Source: Paraburkholderia phytofirmans PsJN
GTDB lineage: Bacteria > Pseudomonadota > Gammaproteobacteria > Burkholderiales > Burkholderiaceae
Assembly (NCBI RefSeq): GCF_000020125.1
Contig: NC_010681.1
Span: 1,860,001-1,924,000, forward strand
Reading direction: 5' to 3'
Length of the DNA stretch: 64,000 bases
Shown one piece after another: positions 1 to 7,753 of this stretch (position 1 is the first letter of the stretch; each line of letters begins with the position of its first letter). The notes under the pieces were generated by a model. The model worked only from the letters and a program-made list of their open reading frames with translations. It was not told where the DNA came from and made no database searches. A program made the translations under genes and the position numbers.

Positions 1-338
1 CAGGCGTCGCCGTCCTTCTTCAGATCGCTGATGATCGTCATGCCGAGAATCGGCTGGTCCTTGCGCGCGTCGGTACAGGCCGTGCAGCGGCGATCGGGCT
101 GGTCGTTCGCGCCGAGCCCTTTGATGACCTTGCCGCTGAGCGCGCCGTTGCCGTCCTGCGAGATCTGCACGAGCGCCTTGGGCTGGCCGGTGTGATCGTC
201 GATGGTTTGCCACGTGCCGACCGGACTGTCGGCCTGCGCCATGGCCGTCACGGCGCTGACGAGCAAGACGCCGGCAAGCGCGGCATGTTTGGCTGTGCGA
301 AGCGCGACTGCACGCGCGCGGTGGGTGAATTGCATCAT
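1..338 (-). CDS. DUF2147-family exported protein (C-terminus cut by window edge)
   Basis: Reading leftwards from an ATG at 338 the protein begins MMQFTHRARAVALRTAKHAA, a signal peptide ending near AMAQA. The mature part opens with SPVGTWQTIDDHTGQPKALV and later has a CTAC motif, the usual start of DUF2147 proteins, which are small periplasmic proteins of unknown role. The start is fixed by AAGGAGG six to seven bases upstream. About 112 codons lie inside the window and the 3' end is missing. It lies downstream of the TpsB gene on the same strand with a 257-bp gap, so co-transcription is possible but not shown. Confidence 0.8.
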   Translation of the reverse strand, partial: MMQFTHRARAVALRTAKHAALAGVLLVSAVTAMAQADSPVGTWQTIDDHTGQPKALVQISQDGNGALSGKVIKGLGANDQPDRRCTACTDARKDQPILGMTIISDLKKDGDA

Positions 339-595
339 TGTCTTCCTCCTTGATTAAAGACGGCACGATCATGGTCGCGCGGCGTTATTGGCATCTCGGG
401 CGGTCTTCAGGCGATGGCCGCCGTGATCCCTTGCATGGCCCCTCAGGTTCGACTTCTGCTGCCCTCGTGTGCCACGCGCGACGGGTGGATTGCTGCTTGC
501 CCGCCGCCAGCGACACATGGTCAGCGCAGAATACGTGAAAGTGCGCGCGTCGTTTGATAGTGGACCCTCTAATCAGGGCGCGGCATTTCTACCAA

Positions 596-2305
596 TCAAT
601 TCAGCTGATACGAGAACGTCGCGTTGATGCGCGGACTACGCGACGCGCTTTCCACCGGCGCGTCGCCGATGGCTTTGGCCACGGAGAGATCCAGGCTGTA
701 GTACTTCGCATCCGAGATGCGGAAGCCGAACGCGATCGAGGAAAGCTTCGAAGGCGAGGGCGTACCCGCATGCAGATAGACGCGCGCCATATCGAATGAA
801 ACGTAAGGTGTGAGCGTGCGCAGATAGGTGAAGCCCGGTGTGAACGCGCGGTTGACTTCCAGTATCGCGCCCCAGCCCGAATCGCCCGAGGCTTCGCCCG
901 GCTGATAGCCCTGCGCGAAACGCTGTGCACCGAACGAGATCTGCTCGGAGGTCGGCAGCGACACGCCGCTGTATTGGCCTGTCAGCGAGACCGCCGTGCC
1001 GATCTTCAACGGCCACTCGTTGGTTTGCGAGAAGGTGGCGCCGGTGCGCACGAAGTTGATCGACGCCGGATTGGTGACGGGCGCGCCCGGCACGTTCGAG
1101 TCGCCGGATTTGGACGCGCCCAGGATGTCGAACGCCTTCGCCACGTTGACGCTCGCGCGGCGCACTTGGCCCGTCTGCACGCTGGTGTAATCGGCCTGCA
1201 ACTGCATGACTCGCACTTGCGAGCGGAAGCCGATCTGTGCGCCGGTGTCGTGATTGTTGTAGCGATCCTCGTCGTGCGACGCATAGACCGACGCCGTGCC
1301 GATCACGCTTTGCGTGTTGCTTAACAGGATCGGATACGCCAGCGAACCGCCGATCTTGTCGTTGATGACCGTGCGTTCGATGCTGGAGGGCAAGCCGGGA
1401 TTGTCGGTTGGATTGCCGCGATAGTGCGACGCGTCGATCTTCGCGATCAGTCCGTTGCTGCCGATCGGCACCGCGCCGTGCGCGGCGAGATAGGTGACGT
1501 TGTCACGCCCCTTCGGCAGCAGAGCCGAGACGCTCAATTGTTCGCCGAACGAAGTCAGCCCGTTTTCGGTGGCGGTCAGCAGCCCCTGCACGCCGGGGTG
1601 ATTGAAATCGATCCCGGTACTGGCGTCGAACGGCTTGCGCTCCACGTTCAGTTCGAGCGTGGTGGCGCCGTCGGTGTTCTGCGGCGGCGGCACGTTGGCC
1701 GCGACCTTCACGCCCGGCAACAGCCCGAGCACGTTGATGTAGCGCTCGAACGTAGCGCGCCGCAGCGGCCGGTCGGCGGTGATGTGATCGGCGATCGCGC
1801 GGATCTTGTCTTCTACGGCGCCGGCCTTGCCCGTCACCTTGACGGCGGACACGTAGCCTTCCACCACCGTCACGCGCACCACGCCGTCTTCGAATGTCTG
1901 CGCGGGAATGAAGGCAAACGAGAGCGCGAAGCCGCGGTCCTGATAGAGCTTCGTGACGCCGTTGGCGACCTGGATCAGATCGCCGATCGTCGTGTCCTTG
2001 CCGACGAGCGGCGTGAAGCGTTGTGCGACATCGTCGAAGGGAATGGACTTCACGCCCTCCACCTGCACGCGCGAAGGCGTGATGTGGCGAGCAAGCAATT
2101 CCTCGAGTTGGGGGGCTTGCGGCGCGACCTGCACGGTCACGTTCGGGCCTTTGTCGGGCGCCTTGATCTGCGGCAGCGAATCCAGCGGATTGCCGCCGAC
2201 CGCCGAACCGCCTGGGCGGGACTGCGCATGCGCTTGCATGGCCACGGTGCTCGCCGCAAGCGCTGCGAGGACGACGGTACCTATGCTGCTATACCCGAGT
2301 TTCAT
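596..2305 (-). CDS. Two-partner secretion outer-membrane translocator (ShlB/FhaC/HecB family, TpsB)
   Basis: This 569-residue protein has a clear signal peptide (residues 1-28, cleavage near MQAHAQ). A POTRA_2-type domain follows at about residues 70-155 (RVQVEGVKSIPFDDVAQRFT), and then a long region typical of a 16-stranded TpsB barrel, ending in FSYQLN. TpsB proteins carry a large beta-helical TpsA exoprotein across the outer membrane. The ATG has GGGAAA upstream. No TpsA gene lies in the window; the neighbours are a DUF2147 protein downstream and repeat lipoproteins upstream. Family assignment is firm. The substrate is unknown. Confidence 0.88.
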   Translation of the reverse strand: MKLGYSSIGTVVLAALAASTVAMQAHAQSRPGGSAVGGNPLDSLPQIKAPDKGPNVTVQVAPQAPQLEELLARHITPSRVQVEGVKSIPFDDVAQRFTPLVGKDTTIGDLIQVANGVTKLYQDRGFALSFAFIPAQTFEDGVVRVTVVEGYVSAVKVTGKAGAVEDKIRAIADHITADRPLRRATFERYINVLGLLPGVKVAANVPPPQNTDGATTLELNVERKPFDASTGIDFNHPGVQGLLTATENGLTSFGEQLSVSALLPKGRDNVTYLAAHGAVPIGSNGLIAKIDASHYRGNPTDNPGLPSSIERTVINDKIGGSLAYPILLSNTQSVIGTASVYASHDEDRYNNHDTGAQIGFRSQVRVMQLQADYTSVQTGQVRRASVNVAKAFDILGASKSGDSNVPGAPVTNPASINFVRTGATFSQTNEWPLKIGTAVSLTGQYSGVSLPTSEQISFGAQRFAQGYQPGEASGDSGWGAILEVNRAFTPGFTYLRTLTPYVSFDMARVYLHAGTPSPSKLSSIAFGFRISDAKYYSLDLSVAKAIGDAPVESASRSPRINATFSYQLN

Positions 2306-2589
2306 CGGATTTCCCTCGTATATCGTTTTTGTGTCGCGGACGCACCGCCTGGCCGGGCGGGGCGCGAGCGCTTATGTGCGGCTCGACGCGTATTGCGATG
2401 CTTGCATGTATTACGTCACGTGCTCCGCGGGGCTTGAGCGCTCGCTGCAAAAGCGCGAAACACGTGACGAGTCGGACCGGTCATGCGCATTACCTGATTC
2501 GCTGCGGCTTGCATGACTCGATGAACAGCCGCGCGGCAAGCCTCAACGGATGGCTGATGCAGGCCGCATCGATTCAATAGTTAGGCTAA

Positions 2590-4005
2590 CTACTTATGGT
2601 TCGCCGGAGTCAGCCCGCCGAGCAGGGTCGTCAAGCCGTTGGTCGCCGTGCCCGAGCCGCTCGTCGAACCTGCGGCCGAGCCGAGCGCGCCGGTCAACTG
2701 GCCGACCAGCGCGGTCACCGGCGCGAGCGCCTGGCCGCTGCCGCCCGCGCCGCCGCCCAAGCTGCCGCTCGTGACGCCGCTCGTGACGCCGGACAGCGCG
2801 CCCGTCAGCGTCGACAACGGATTCGATGCGCTACCCGAGCCGCCTAATGCCGACGTCAGCGAACTCAACGGCGAGCCGCTCAAGCCCGAAGAAGTCAGCG
2901 ATCCCAGCGGCGTGCCGCCAAGCGCTGAGGTCAGGCCGGCCAGCGGTGTGCCGCCGAGCAGCGTCGACAGCGAGCCGACCGGATTGCTGCCGAGCCCGAG
3001 ACTCGCCAGCGAACTTTGCAGCGGGCCGAACGGGTTGCTGCTGGCGGGCGGCCCATTGGCGACGCCCACGCTCGTCGCGCCGACGAGGCTCGTGATCAGT
3101 CCGGGAATCGGCATCGCGCCATTCGGACCGTTCGGATTGACCAGGCCGCCCGCGTTGGTCACGGTGTTGCCGAGCGAGCCGACCAACGTGCCGAGATCGG
3201 CGCCGACCGGATTGTGCGTGGCGTTGCCGACTTTCGAGCCCGCGGAACTCAATGCGCCGCCCACTTTCGCGAGCACGCCGCCCAGCGGCGCGCCGAGGCC
3301 GCTCTGCGTACCGACCGTTTGCGTGACGAGCCCAGCGGTCGTCACGATCGGCGTGATGGCGGTGCTGACCGGTTGAGTGATCTGCTGCACGGGCACGGAG
3401 CCGAGCGCGTTGCCGAGCGTCGCGCCACCCGCGTTGAGTGCGCCGGCAGCAGTGGAGAGCGTGCTGGCCAACGGTGTCGTGAGCGGCGCCAGCGGCGCGA
3501 GTCTGCCGCTGCCGAGGCCGCCGACGGCAGTGCTCAGCCCCTGCACGACGCCGCTCGTCGAACCGACCACCGAGCCGAGTCCGGCGACCGTGGTGCCGAC
3601 CGGATTGGCCGTCGTGCCGGTCTGGCCGACGCCGTTGCTCACGGCATCGGCCAGCGAGTTCAGCGTGCTGCTCGTGCTCGACACCGCGTTGCCGAGCCCT
3701 TGCGTGACTTGCGGGCTGAGGCCCGGAATGGTCTGCGAAGCGATCGCCGTGCCCAGATCGTTGGTGGTCTGCGCGGCCGCAGTGGCGACGCCGGTCGTGC
3801 CGGTCTTCGTGGTGGTGCCGCTGCCGGTGTTGGTCGAACCCGAGCCGCTGCCGCTACCGGTATTCGAGGCGGTGGGCGGCGCGCTGACGGTGCTGCCGCC
3901 GCACGCCGCGAGCAGGCCGGCGACCGCCACGGCAATCAATGGCGCGCGCAACGACGACACGGTCGCGCACGTCGCATGGAGGGAAAACAAACGTTGAGTG
4001 GACAT
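2590..4005 (-). CDS. Gly/Ser/Thr-rich repeat lipoprotein A
   Basis: A 471-residue protein with a lipoprotein signal (lipobox LLAAC, Cys35). A Ser/Gly/Thr linker follows (GSGSGSTNTGSGTTTKTG), then a long low-complexity body built on recurring GNPVG, LGxxVG, GTPLAGL and STLLGG-like units. It is 30-40% Gly+Ser+Thr by eye. Proteins of this type in Burkholderia are often auto-labelled collagen-like, but no G-X-Y periodicity is visible, so I do not support that label. It is a clear paralog of the next gene upstream, sharing segments such as QTIPGLSPQVTQ versus QTLPGVSSQTTQ. A surface or outer-membrane role is inferred. Start: AGGAG before the ATG at 4005. Confidence 0.8.
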   Translation of the reverse strand: MSTQRLFSLHATCATVSSLRAPLIAVAVAGLLAACGGSTVSAPPTASNTGSGSGSGSTNTGSGTTTKTGTTGVATAAAQTTNDLGTAIASQTIPGLSPQVTQGLGNAVSSTSSTLNSLADAVSNGVGQTGTTANPVGTTVAGLGSVVGSTSGVVQGLSTAVGGLGSGRLAPLAPLTTPLASTLSTAAGALNAGGATLGNALGSVPVQQITQPVSTAITPIVTTAGLVTQTVGTQSGLGAPLGGVLAKVGGALSSAGSKVGNATHNPVGADLGTLVGSLGNTVTNAGGLVNPNGPNGAMPIPGLITSLVGATSVGVANGPPASSNPFGPLQSSLASLGLGSNPVGSLSTLLGGTPLAGLTSALGGTPLGSLTSSGLSGSPLSSLTSALGGSGSASNPLSTLTGALSGVTSGVTSGSLGGGAGGSGQALAPVTALVGQLTGALGSAAGSTSGSGTATNGLTTLLGGLTPANHK

Positions 4006-4183
4006 GTGTGCTCCTCTGTGTCTTCTTGATGTCGTGTGCGTTGGTTTCAGTGCGCCGTTGCAACGAATGTCTGAGCGGCGCGGCCCAGTTCAGCCCGGAG
4101 TCGGGAAGCGCCGGGACGCGGCTGGCGGGCCGCGCTCCGGCAGGGTCTTGCTCGACGTATTTCGCTGTTCCCGGGAGGGCTGC

Positions 4184-5683
4184 TTACTTCTTGCCCAAGC
4201 CGCCGAGCAGGCCGCCGACGAGCGACGTCACCGGTGCGAGCGGATTGTTCGAGGTGCCTTTGCCCGTGCTGGTCGACAGCGACAGGCCGGCGCCCGAGTT
4301 GGTGGAAGCGGCGGCGGTCGTGGTGGCCGGCGCGGCGCTCGCCGTGGTGGTGACGCCGCCGAGCGCGCCGGTGACGCCCGACAGCAAACCGGTGACCGGT
4401 GCGAGCGGGCCGCTGCTGCCGCCGGCTGCGCCGGAGAGGCTGCCTGTCACGGTAGAGAGCAAGCCGGTAACGGGCGCGAGCGGGCTGCCGCCGCTCGATG
4501 CGCCGCCGACGGCGCCGGTCAAGCCGCCGAGTGCACTGGTGAGCGGCGCGAGCGGGCCGCTGCCGGTGCCGCCGGTCAAGCCGCCGAGTGCGCTGGTGAG
4601 CGGGGCGAGCGGGCCACTGCTGGTGCCGCCGGTCAAACCACCGAGCGCGCTGGTAAGCGGTGCAAGCGGATTGCCGCCGCTTCCGCCCGTGAGCAAGCCG
4701 CCCACTGAAGCGACCGTCGCGCCGGTGTCGGTGACCGTATGGCCGAGTGCGGCCGTGACCGGATTGCCGCCGGTCGCACTCAACAGCGCGCCGGCCTTGC
4801 CGAGTCCGCCGCCGACCGTCGAGAGCAGGCCGTTGAGCGGCGCGCCGAGACCCGTGGTGTTGCCGACCGTTTGCGTGGTCGCGGCGACCATCGACGTGAT
4901 CGGCGTGATCGCCGTGCTGAGGGTTTGCGTGACTTGCTGGACCGGGCCCGTCGAGAGGGCGGTGGTGAGCGTGCCGCCGCCGTTAGTGACCGCGCCGCCG
5001 AGCGTGTTGACCACGCCGCCGAGCGGCGTGGTGATCGCCGACAGCGGAGCGAGGGGGCCGCTGCCGAGACTCGTCACGAGGTTGCCCGCGTCCGTCACCG
5101 CGCCGCCGACATGGCTCACGACACCGCCCACGCTAGAGACCGTCGTGCCGACCGCGTTGCCGCCGGTACCGAGCTGGCCGAGCCCTTGCGACACGCCGTT
5201 GCCGAGCGTCGAAACCGCCGAACCGACTTGCTGCACGATGCCCCCGGCGGACTGCGTGGTTTGCGAGCTGACGCCCGGCAAAGTCTGCGAACCGATCACG
5301 GTACCGATGCCGGTGACCGCCGAGCCGGCGTCGCTCACCACGCCGCCCGTGTTGCCGACCACCGTGCCGAGCGCGTTGGCGACGGGTGTCGTGCCCGTAC
5401 CCGTTCCTGTGCCCGTACCAGTACCAGTACCAGTTCCCGTTCCCGAGCCGTTGCTACCCGTGGTCGTGTTCGCACCGGCGCCCGCACCCGAACCCGAGCC
5501 GCCCGAACCCGTCGAGCCGCTGCCGGTCGTGGAAAGTGTGCCGCCGGCGGAGCCGCTGCCGCTGCTGCCGGTGCCGGAGCTCAGGCTGCCGGAGCCTCCG
5601 CAAGCACCAAGAGAAAGCATTGCGGCCACGCTGGCTGCAATCAGGGTTGCCCGTAACGTCGTGTTGGTCGTTTGAATGTTCAT
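4184..5683 (-). CDS. Gly/Ser/Thr-rich repeat lipoprotein B, sigma-54 promoter upstream
   Basis: A 499-residue paralog of lipoprotein A. The signal peptide ends in lipobox SLGAC (Cys28). A Gly/Ser/Thr linker follows that includes about nine Gly-Thr-type dipeptides. The body repeats motifs such as GNPVTAALGHTV and PLAPLTSALGGLTGGT, the latter in three tandem 19-residue copies. I start it at the ATG at 5683 (GAGGG upstream). The frame is open to 5821, but that would place the start upstream of a strong sigma-54 promoter at 5733-5748, and the residues before Met-5683 do not look coding. Function unknown. An extracellular or outer-membrane matrix protein is the best inference. Confidence 0.8.
   Translation of the reverse strand: MNIQTTNTTLRATLIAASVAAMLSLGACGGSGSLSSGTGSSGSGSAGGTLSTTGSGSTGSGGSGSGAGAGANTTTGSNGSGTGTGTGTGTGTGTGTGTTPVANALGTVVGNTGGVVSDAGSAVTGIGTVIGSQTLPGVSSQTTQSAGGIVQQVGSAVSTLGNGVSQGLGQLGTGGNAVGTTVSSVGGVVSHVGGAVTDAGNLVTSLGSGPLAPLSAITTPLGGVVNTLGGAVTNGGGTLTTALSTGPVQQVTQTLSTAITPITSMVAATTQTVGNTTGLGAPLNGLLSTVGGGLGKAGALLSATGGNPVTAALGHTVTDTGATVASVGGLLTGGSGGNPLAPLTSALGGLTGGTSSGPLAPLTSALGGLTGGTGSGPLAPLTSALGGLTGAVGGASSGGSPLAPVTGLLSTVTGSLSGAAGGSSGPLAPVTGLLSGVTGALGGVTTTASAAPATTTAAASTNSGAGLSLSTSTGKGTSNNPLAPVTSLVGGLLGGLGKK
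4521..4691 (-). repeat. 57-bp tandem repeat inside lipoprotein B
   Basis: Three head-to-tail units start at 4521, 4578 and 4635; the third is diverged at its end. Each encodes 19 residues with the core PLAPLTSALGGLTGGT. The unit is a multiple of three, so a gain or loss would change protein length without a frameshift. Confidence 0.85.
5394..5447 (-). repeat. Hexanucleotide array coding Gly-Thr repeats
   Basis: Nine consecutive 6-bp units of the form cc(c/a)gt(a/t/g), three of them ccagta/ccagtt variants, encode the Gly-Thr dipeptide stretch in the linker just after the lipidated Cys of lipoprotein B. Slippage would lengthen or shorten the linker in frame. Confidence 0.8.
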
Positions 5684-5732
5684 GTCGCCCTCGCATCGCA
5701 TGTGTTGTTGGATGTTGCTGCGTGCCTGTCTC

Positions 5733-5748
5733 TGCACGAGCCGTGCCA
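5733..5748 (-). promoter_or_regulatory. Sigma-54 (-24/-12) promoter for repeat lipoprotein B
   Basis: On the minus strand the sequence is TGGCACGGCTCGTGCA. Against the consensus TGGCACG-N4-TTGCW there is one mismatch (the first T of TTGC is G), with the obligatory GG and GC in exact 10-bp spacing. Transcription would start near 5722, leaving a leader of about 39 nt to the ATG at 5683. A sigma-54 activator gene lies at the end of the divergent Tad locus. Confidence 0.75.
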
Positions 5749-6338
5749 TTTCGACTGAACAATGCGGATGATTTTTTCGGCGTGAGCGGCAGGGCCAGGC
5801 GTGATAAGGCTTTGCGGGCAACTGACGGAGGGTGCGCTAAACCAGATTGCGCCCACGTAACCCGATGCGCGGCGCATTTGCACAGCCGGCGTAACGTAAC
5901 GAGCCGCGCGCGCCGTTACGACGTACGGCGTAACGCGGTCGCGCGAAACCGGTCCGCGCGCTTGAAACGTTCTGTTGAAACAAATAATTAGTGGAGCGAA
6001 TCTAACTTATGGTTATTCCTATGTGCTGCAACGCACGAACTGCCGTTAACTAGAGTGAGTGGTAAAAATGCATACCGGGTGAGGATCGGCGCAGCCGACA
6101 ATTGCTTAAAAATGATTGTTCGGCTATAAAACCCGAAAGCACTGAAGATTGATGACGGAGGTGGGTTATCGAACAGACAACTCATACGCAAGTGTTTTAT
6201 TGAGGGGCGCTGCAAGGCATGGCGCTGCGGTGCAATAGACGAGACTGGGAATGAGAGCTCAACGGTCCGCGCACTGAAGGCACATCGCCGAAAAATGCAG
6301 AACGATACGAACGAAATAAATGAAGTCCGAGGGTTCAA
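5749..6338. promoter_or_regulatory. Divergent control region between lipoprotein B and flp
   Basis: About 590 bp without a credible gene. Two things stand out. First, four copies of CGTAACG or its complement CGTTACG occur at 5890-5896, 5895-5901, 5914-5920 and 5929-5935, a candidate regulator-binding cluster. Second, a possible sigma-70 promoter for flp has TTGCTT at 6102-6107, a 17-bp spacer and TATAAA at 6125-6130, which would give flp a leader of roughly 200 nt. The last 350 bp are clearly more A+T-rich than the flanking genes. No convincing sigma-54 site faces flp. Confidence 0.5.
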
Positions 6339-6518
6339 ATGAAAAAATTCGCACAACGCTTCCTGGCCGATAACAAGGGCGTGACGGCTATTGAATATGG
6401 CCTCATCGCAGGCCTCGTGGTGCTCGTGATCGCTACCGCGGTGACGAATGTCGGCACGAACGTCTCCACTGTCTTGCAGCAAGTCGCGGACAAGATCACC
6501 GCTCCGGCCGCATCGTAA
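6339..6518 (+). CDS. flp: Flp/Fap-type pilin (class IVb prepilin)
   Basis: A 59-residue prepilin starting MKKFAQRFLADNKG. The short basic leader ends at Gly14, followed by VTAIEYGLIAGLVVLVIATA. Glu at +5 and Tyr at +6 after the cleavage site are the Flp hallmark, and the hydrophobic stretch is the polymerisation helix. The leader peptidase is probably TadV, encoded just downstream. GAGGG lies six bases before the ATG. It is the first gene of the Tad locus, separated from tadV by a perfect hairpin, which fits a more abundant pilin message. Confidence 0.95.
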   Translation: MKKFAQRFLADNKGVTAIEYGLIAGLVVLVIATAVTNVGTNVSTVLQQVADKITAPAAS

Positions 6519-6532
6519 GAGGCAAACCGTAA

Positions 6533-6583
6533 ACGTTGCGCGAAGCAGCCGGCGTTTCGACGTCCGCCTGCTTCGCGCAACGT
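6533..6583 (+). terminator. Perfect 16-bp hairpin after flp
   Basis: The arms at 6533-6548 and 6568-6583 (ACGTTGCGCGAAGCAG and its exact complement) enclose a 19-nt loop, starting 14 nt after the flp stop. No U-tract follows, so it is more likely a partial terminator or 3' mRNA-stabilising stem than a full intrinsic terminator. Confidence 0.6.
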
Positions 6584-6606
6584 AATAACGCATCGCTGAA
6601 TCGTTA

Positions 6607-6631
6607 ATGTGGATTGCATTGCAATCCACAT
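6607..6631. repeat. Perfect 12+1+12 palindrome before tadV
   Basis: ATGTGGATTGCA at 6607-6618 is followed by one base and then its exact reverse complement at 6620-6631. It lies 27 bp before the tadV start codon. The almost spacer-free symmetry suits a dimeric protein site or a tight RNA hairpin near the tadV ribosome-binding site. Confidence 0.7.
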
Positions 6632-6658
6632 GGCGCAGCTTCGCCTGTCGAGTGCGAA

Positions 6659-7159
6659 ATGAATGTTTCCGTGGGCATTTTCTTATTTATCGCTTGGGCA
6701 GCGGTAGTCGCAATTGGCGATTGCCGTCGGCGGCGTATATCCAATTCAGTTGTTCTCGCCGGTCTGGCGGCGGCATTTTGCTGCGCGCTTTTTCAATGCG
6801 GGCCTTTCGGTATTTCGCTGACTCAGTCAGGAATCGGCGCATTAATCGGTCTTGCTGCATTGCTGCCATTTTTCGCGCTCGGCGTGATGGGCGCCGCGGA
6901 TGTCAAAGTCTTCGCCGTCCTCGGCGCATGGTGCGGCATGCACGCGCTGCTCGGTCTATGGATGGCCGCGAGTCTCGCGGCCAGCGTGCACGCTTTGTGG
7001 CTTCTGATTACCACTCGCACGCGGCTCGCAAGCCTGGCCCGTCAACCCGGCGCCACATTCGAACTCGCCGGCAAAGCATCCACGCCTTACGCAGCGTGTC
7101 TCGCCGTGGCCGCGAGCGGCTGGCTCGTCGTGCACGGCATGGCGGGAAGCGTGCGATGA
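6659..7159 (+). CDS. tadV: Prepilin peptidase of the Tad system (A24 family, TadV/CpaA)
   Basis: A 166-residue polytopic membrane protein beginning MNVSVGIFLFIAWAAVVAIG. A24 aspartyl-peptidase signatures are visible: a first acidic site in GDCRRRRISN after helix 1 and the second in MGAADVKVFAVLG (the GxGD-like motif, here GAAD). It cleaves, and in other systems may methylate, the Flp prepilin and probably the TadE/TadG pseudopilins. The frame is open further upstream, but the ATG at 6659 directly precedes the first membrane helix. The ribosome-binding site is weak. The stop overlaps the tadE start (ATGA). Confidence 0.88.
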   Translation: MNVSVGIFLFIAWAAVVAIGDCRRRRISNSVVLAGLAAAFCCALFQCGPFGISLTQSGIGALIGLAALLPFFALGVMGAADVKVFAVLGAWCGMHALLGLWMAASLAASVHALWLLITTRTRLASLARQPGATFELAGKASTPYAACLAVAASGWLVVHGMAGSVR

Positions 7160-7653
7160 AAAGCGCCATGACGCAACGCGCGCGCTCGCCGCATCCGCGC
7201 ATCAAGGTGCGCCGCGCGCATGCGCAGCGCGGCGCCACGGCCGTCGAATTCGCGCTGGTGTTCCCGCTTTTCTTCACGATCCTGTACGCGATCGTCACCT
7301 TCAGTCTGATTCTCGTCGCACAGCAGAATCTGACGCTGGCCGCGGAAGAGGGCGCGCGCGCCGCGCTGAACTGGCAGAGCAACACGTCGATGCAAACGGC
7401 GTTGACTAATCGCGGCAACGCAGCCTGCGCGGCGGCGAAGCTGGTCGCCGCGACGCTCGTGCAGTCGATGCAATGCACGCCGTCTTCCGCGGCATGCGGG
7501 CCGAGCGGCGCGATGCAATGCGTGAATGTCCTGGTGAGCTACAACTATCAGGCCAATCCGCTGGTGCCGAGCTTGCCGTTGCTGGGATTCGCGCTGCCGA
7601 ACACGCTCACGAGCAGCGCCACGGTCCAACTCAATCCGGAGAACATTCAGTGA
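7156..7653 (+). CDS. tadE: TadE-like minor pseudopilin
   Basis: A 165-residue protein with a basic N-terminus and then QRGATAVEFALVFPLFFTIL, the TadE signature (Gly, then Glu at +5, then a hydrophobic helix). The C-terminal part contains several Cys residues (ACAAAK, MQCTPSSAACG, MQCVN) that may form disulfides outside the inner membrane. The ATG overlaps the tadV stop by 4 nt, implying translational coupling. TadE proteins are processed by TadV and are needed for Flp pilus assembly. Confidence 0.88.
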   Translation: MKSAMTQRARSPHPRIKVRRAHAQRGATAVEFALVFPLFFTILYAIVTFSLILVAQQNLTLAAEEGARAALNWQSNTSMQTALTNRGNAACAAAKLVAATLVQSMQCTPSSAACGPSGAMQCVNVLVSYNYQANPLVPSLPLLGFALPNTLTSSATVQLNPENIQ

Positions 7654-7753
7654 CGCACGCGCCGGCACCCAGCCCCTTCGACCTCCTGGTCCGTCAACGT
7701 GTGATCGAACGCGCGCACGGCACGGCATCGTTTAACCGAAGCAGTCAATCTTC

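Noticed and set aside
3939..5675. Long open frame (578 codons) on the plus strand opposite lipoprotein B
   Set aside because: It is antisense to a lipoprotein gene with signal peptide, ribosome-binding site and promoter. Its Pro/Ala/Val-rich product mirrors the GC-rich repeats, and it has no convincing start.
6221..6235. Sigma-54-like TGGC...TGC upstream of flp
   Set aside because: The GG and GC elements are spaced 9 bp apart, not 10, and the flanking bases do not match. Sigma-54 promoters do not tolerate this shift.
5988..6629. Minus-strand open frame overlapping flp
   Set aside because: It runs opposite the flp pilin, has mixed composition and no ribosome-binding site. Its start lies inside the 6607-6631 palindrome by chance.
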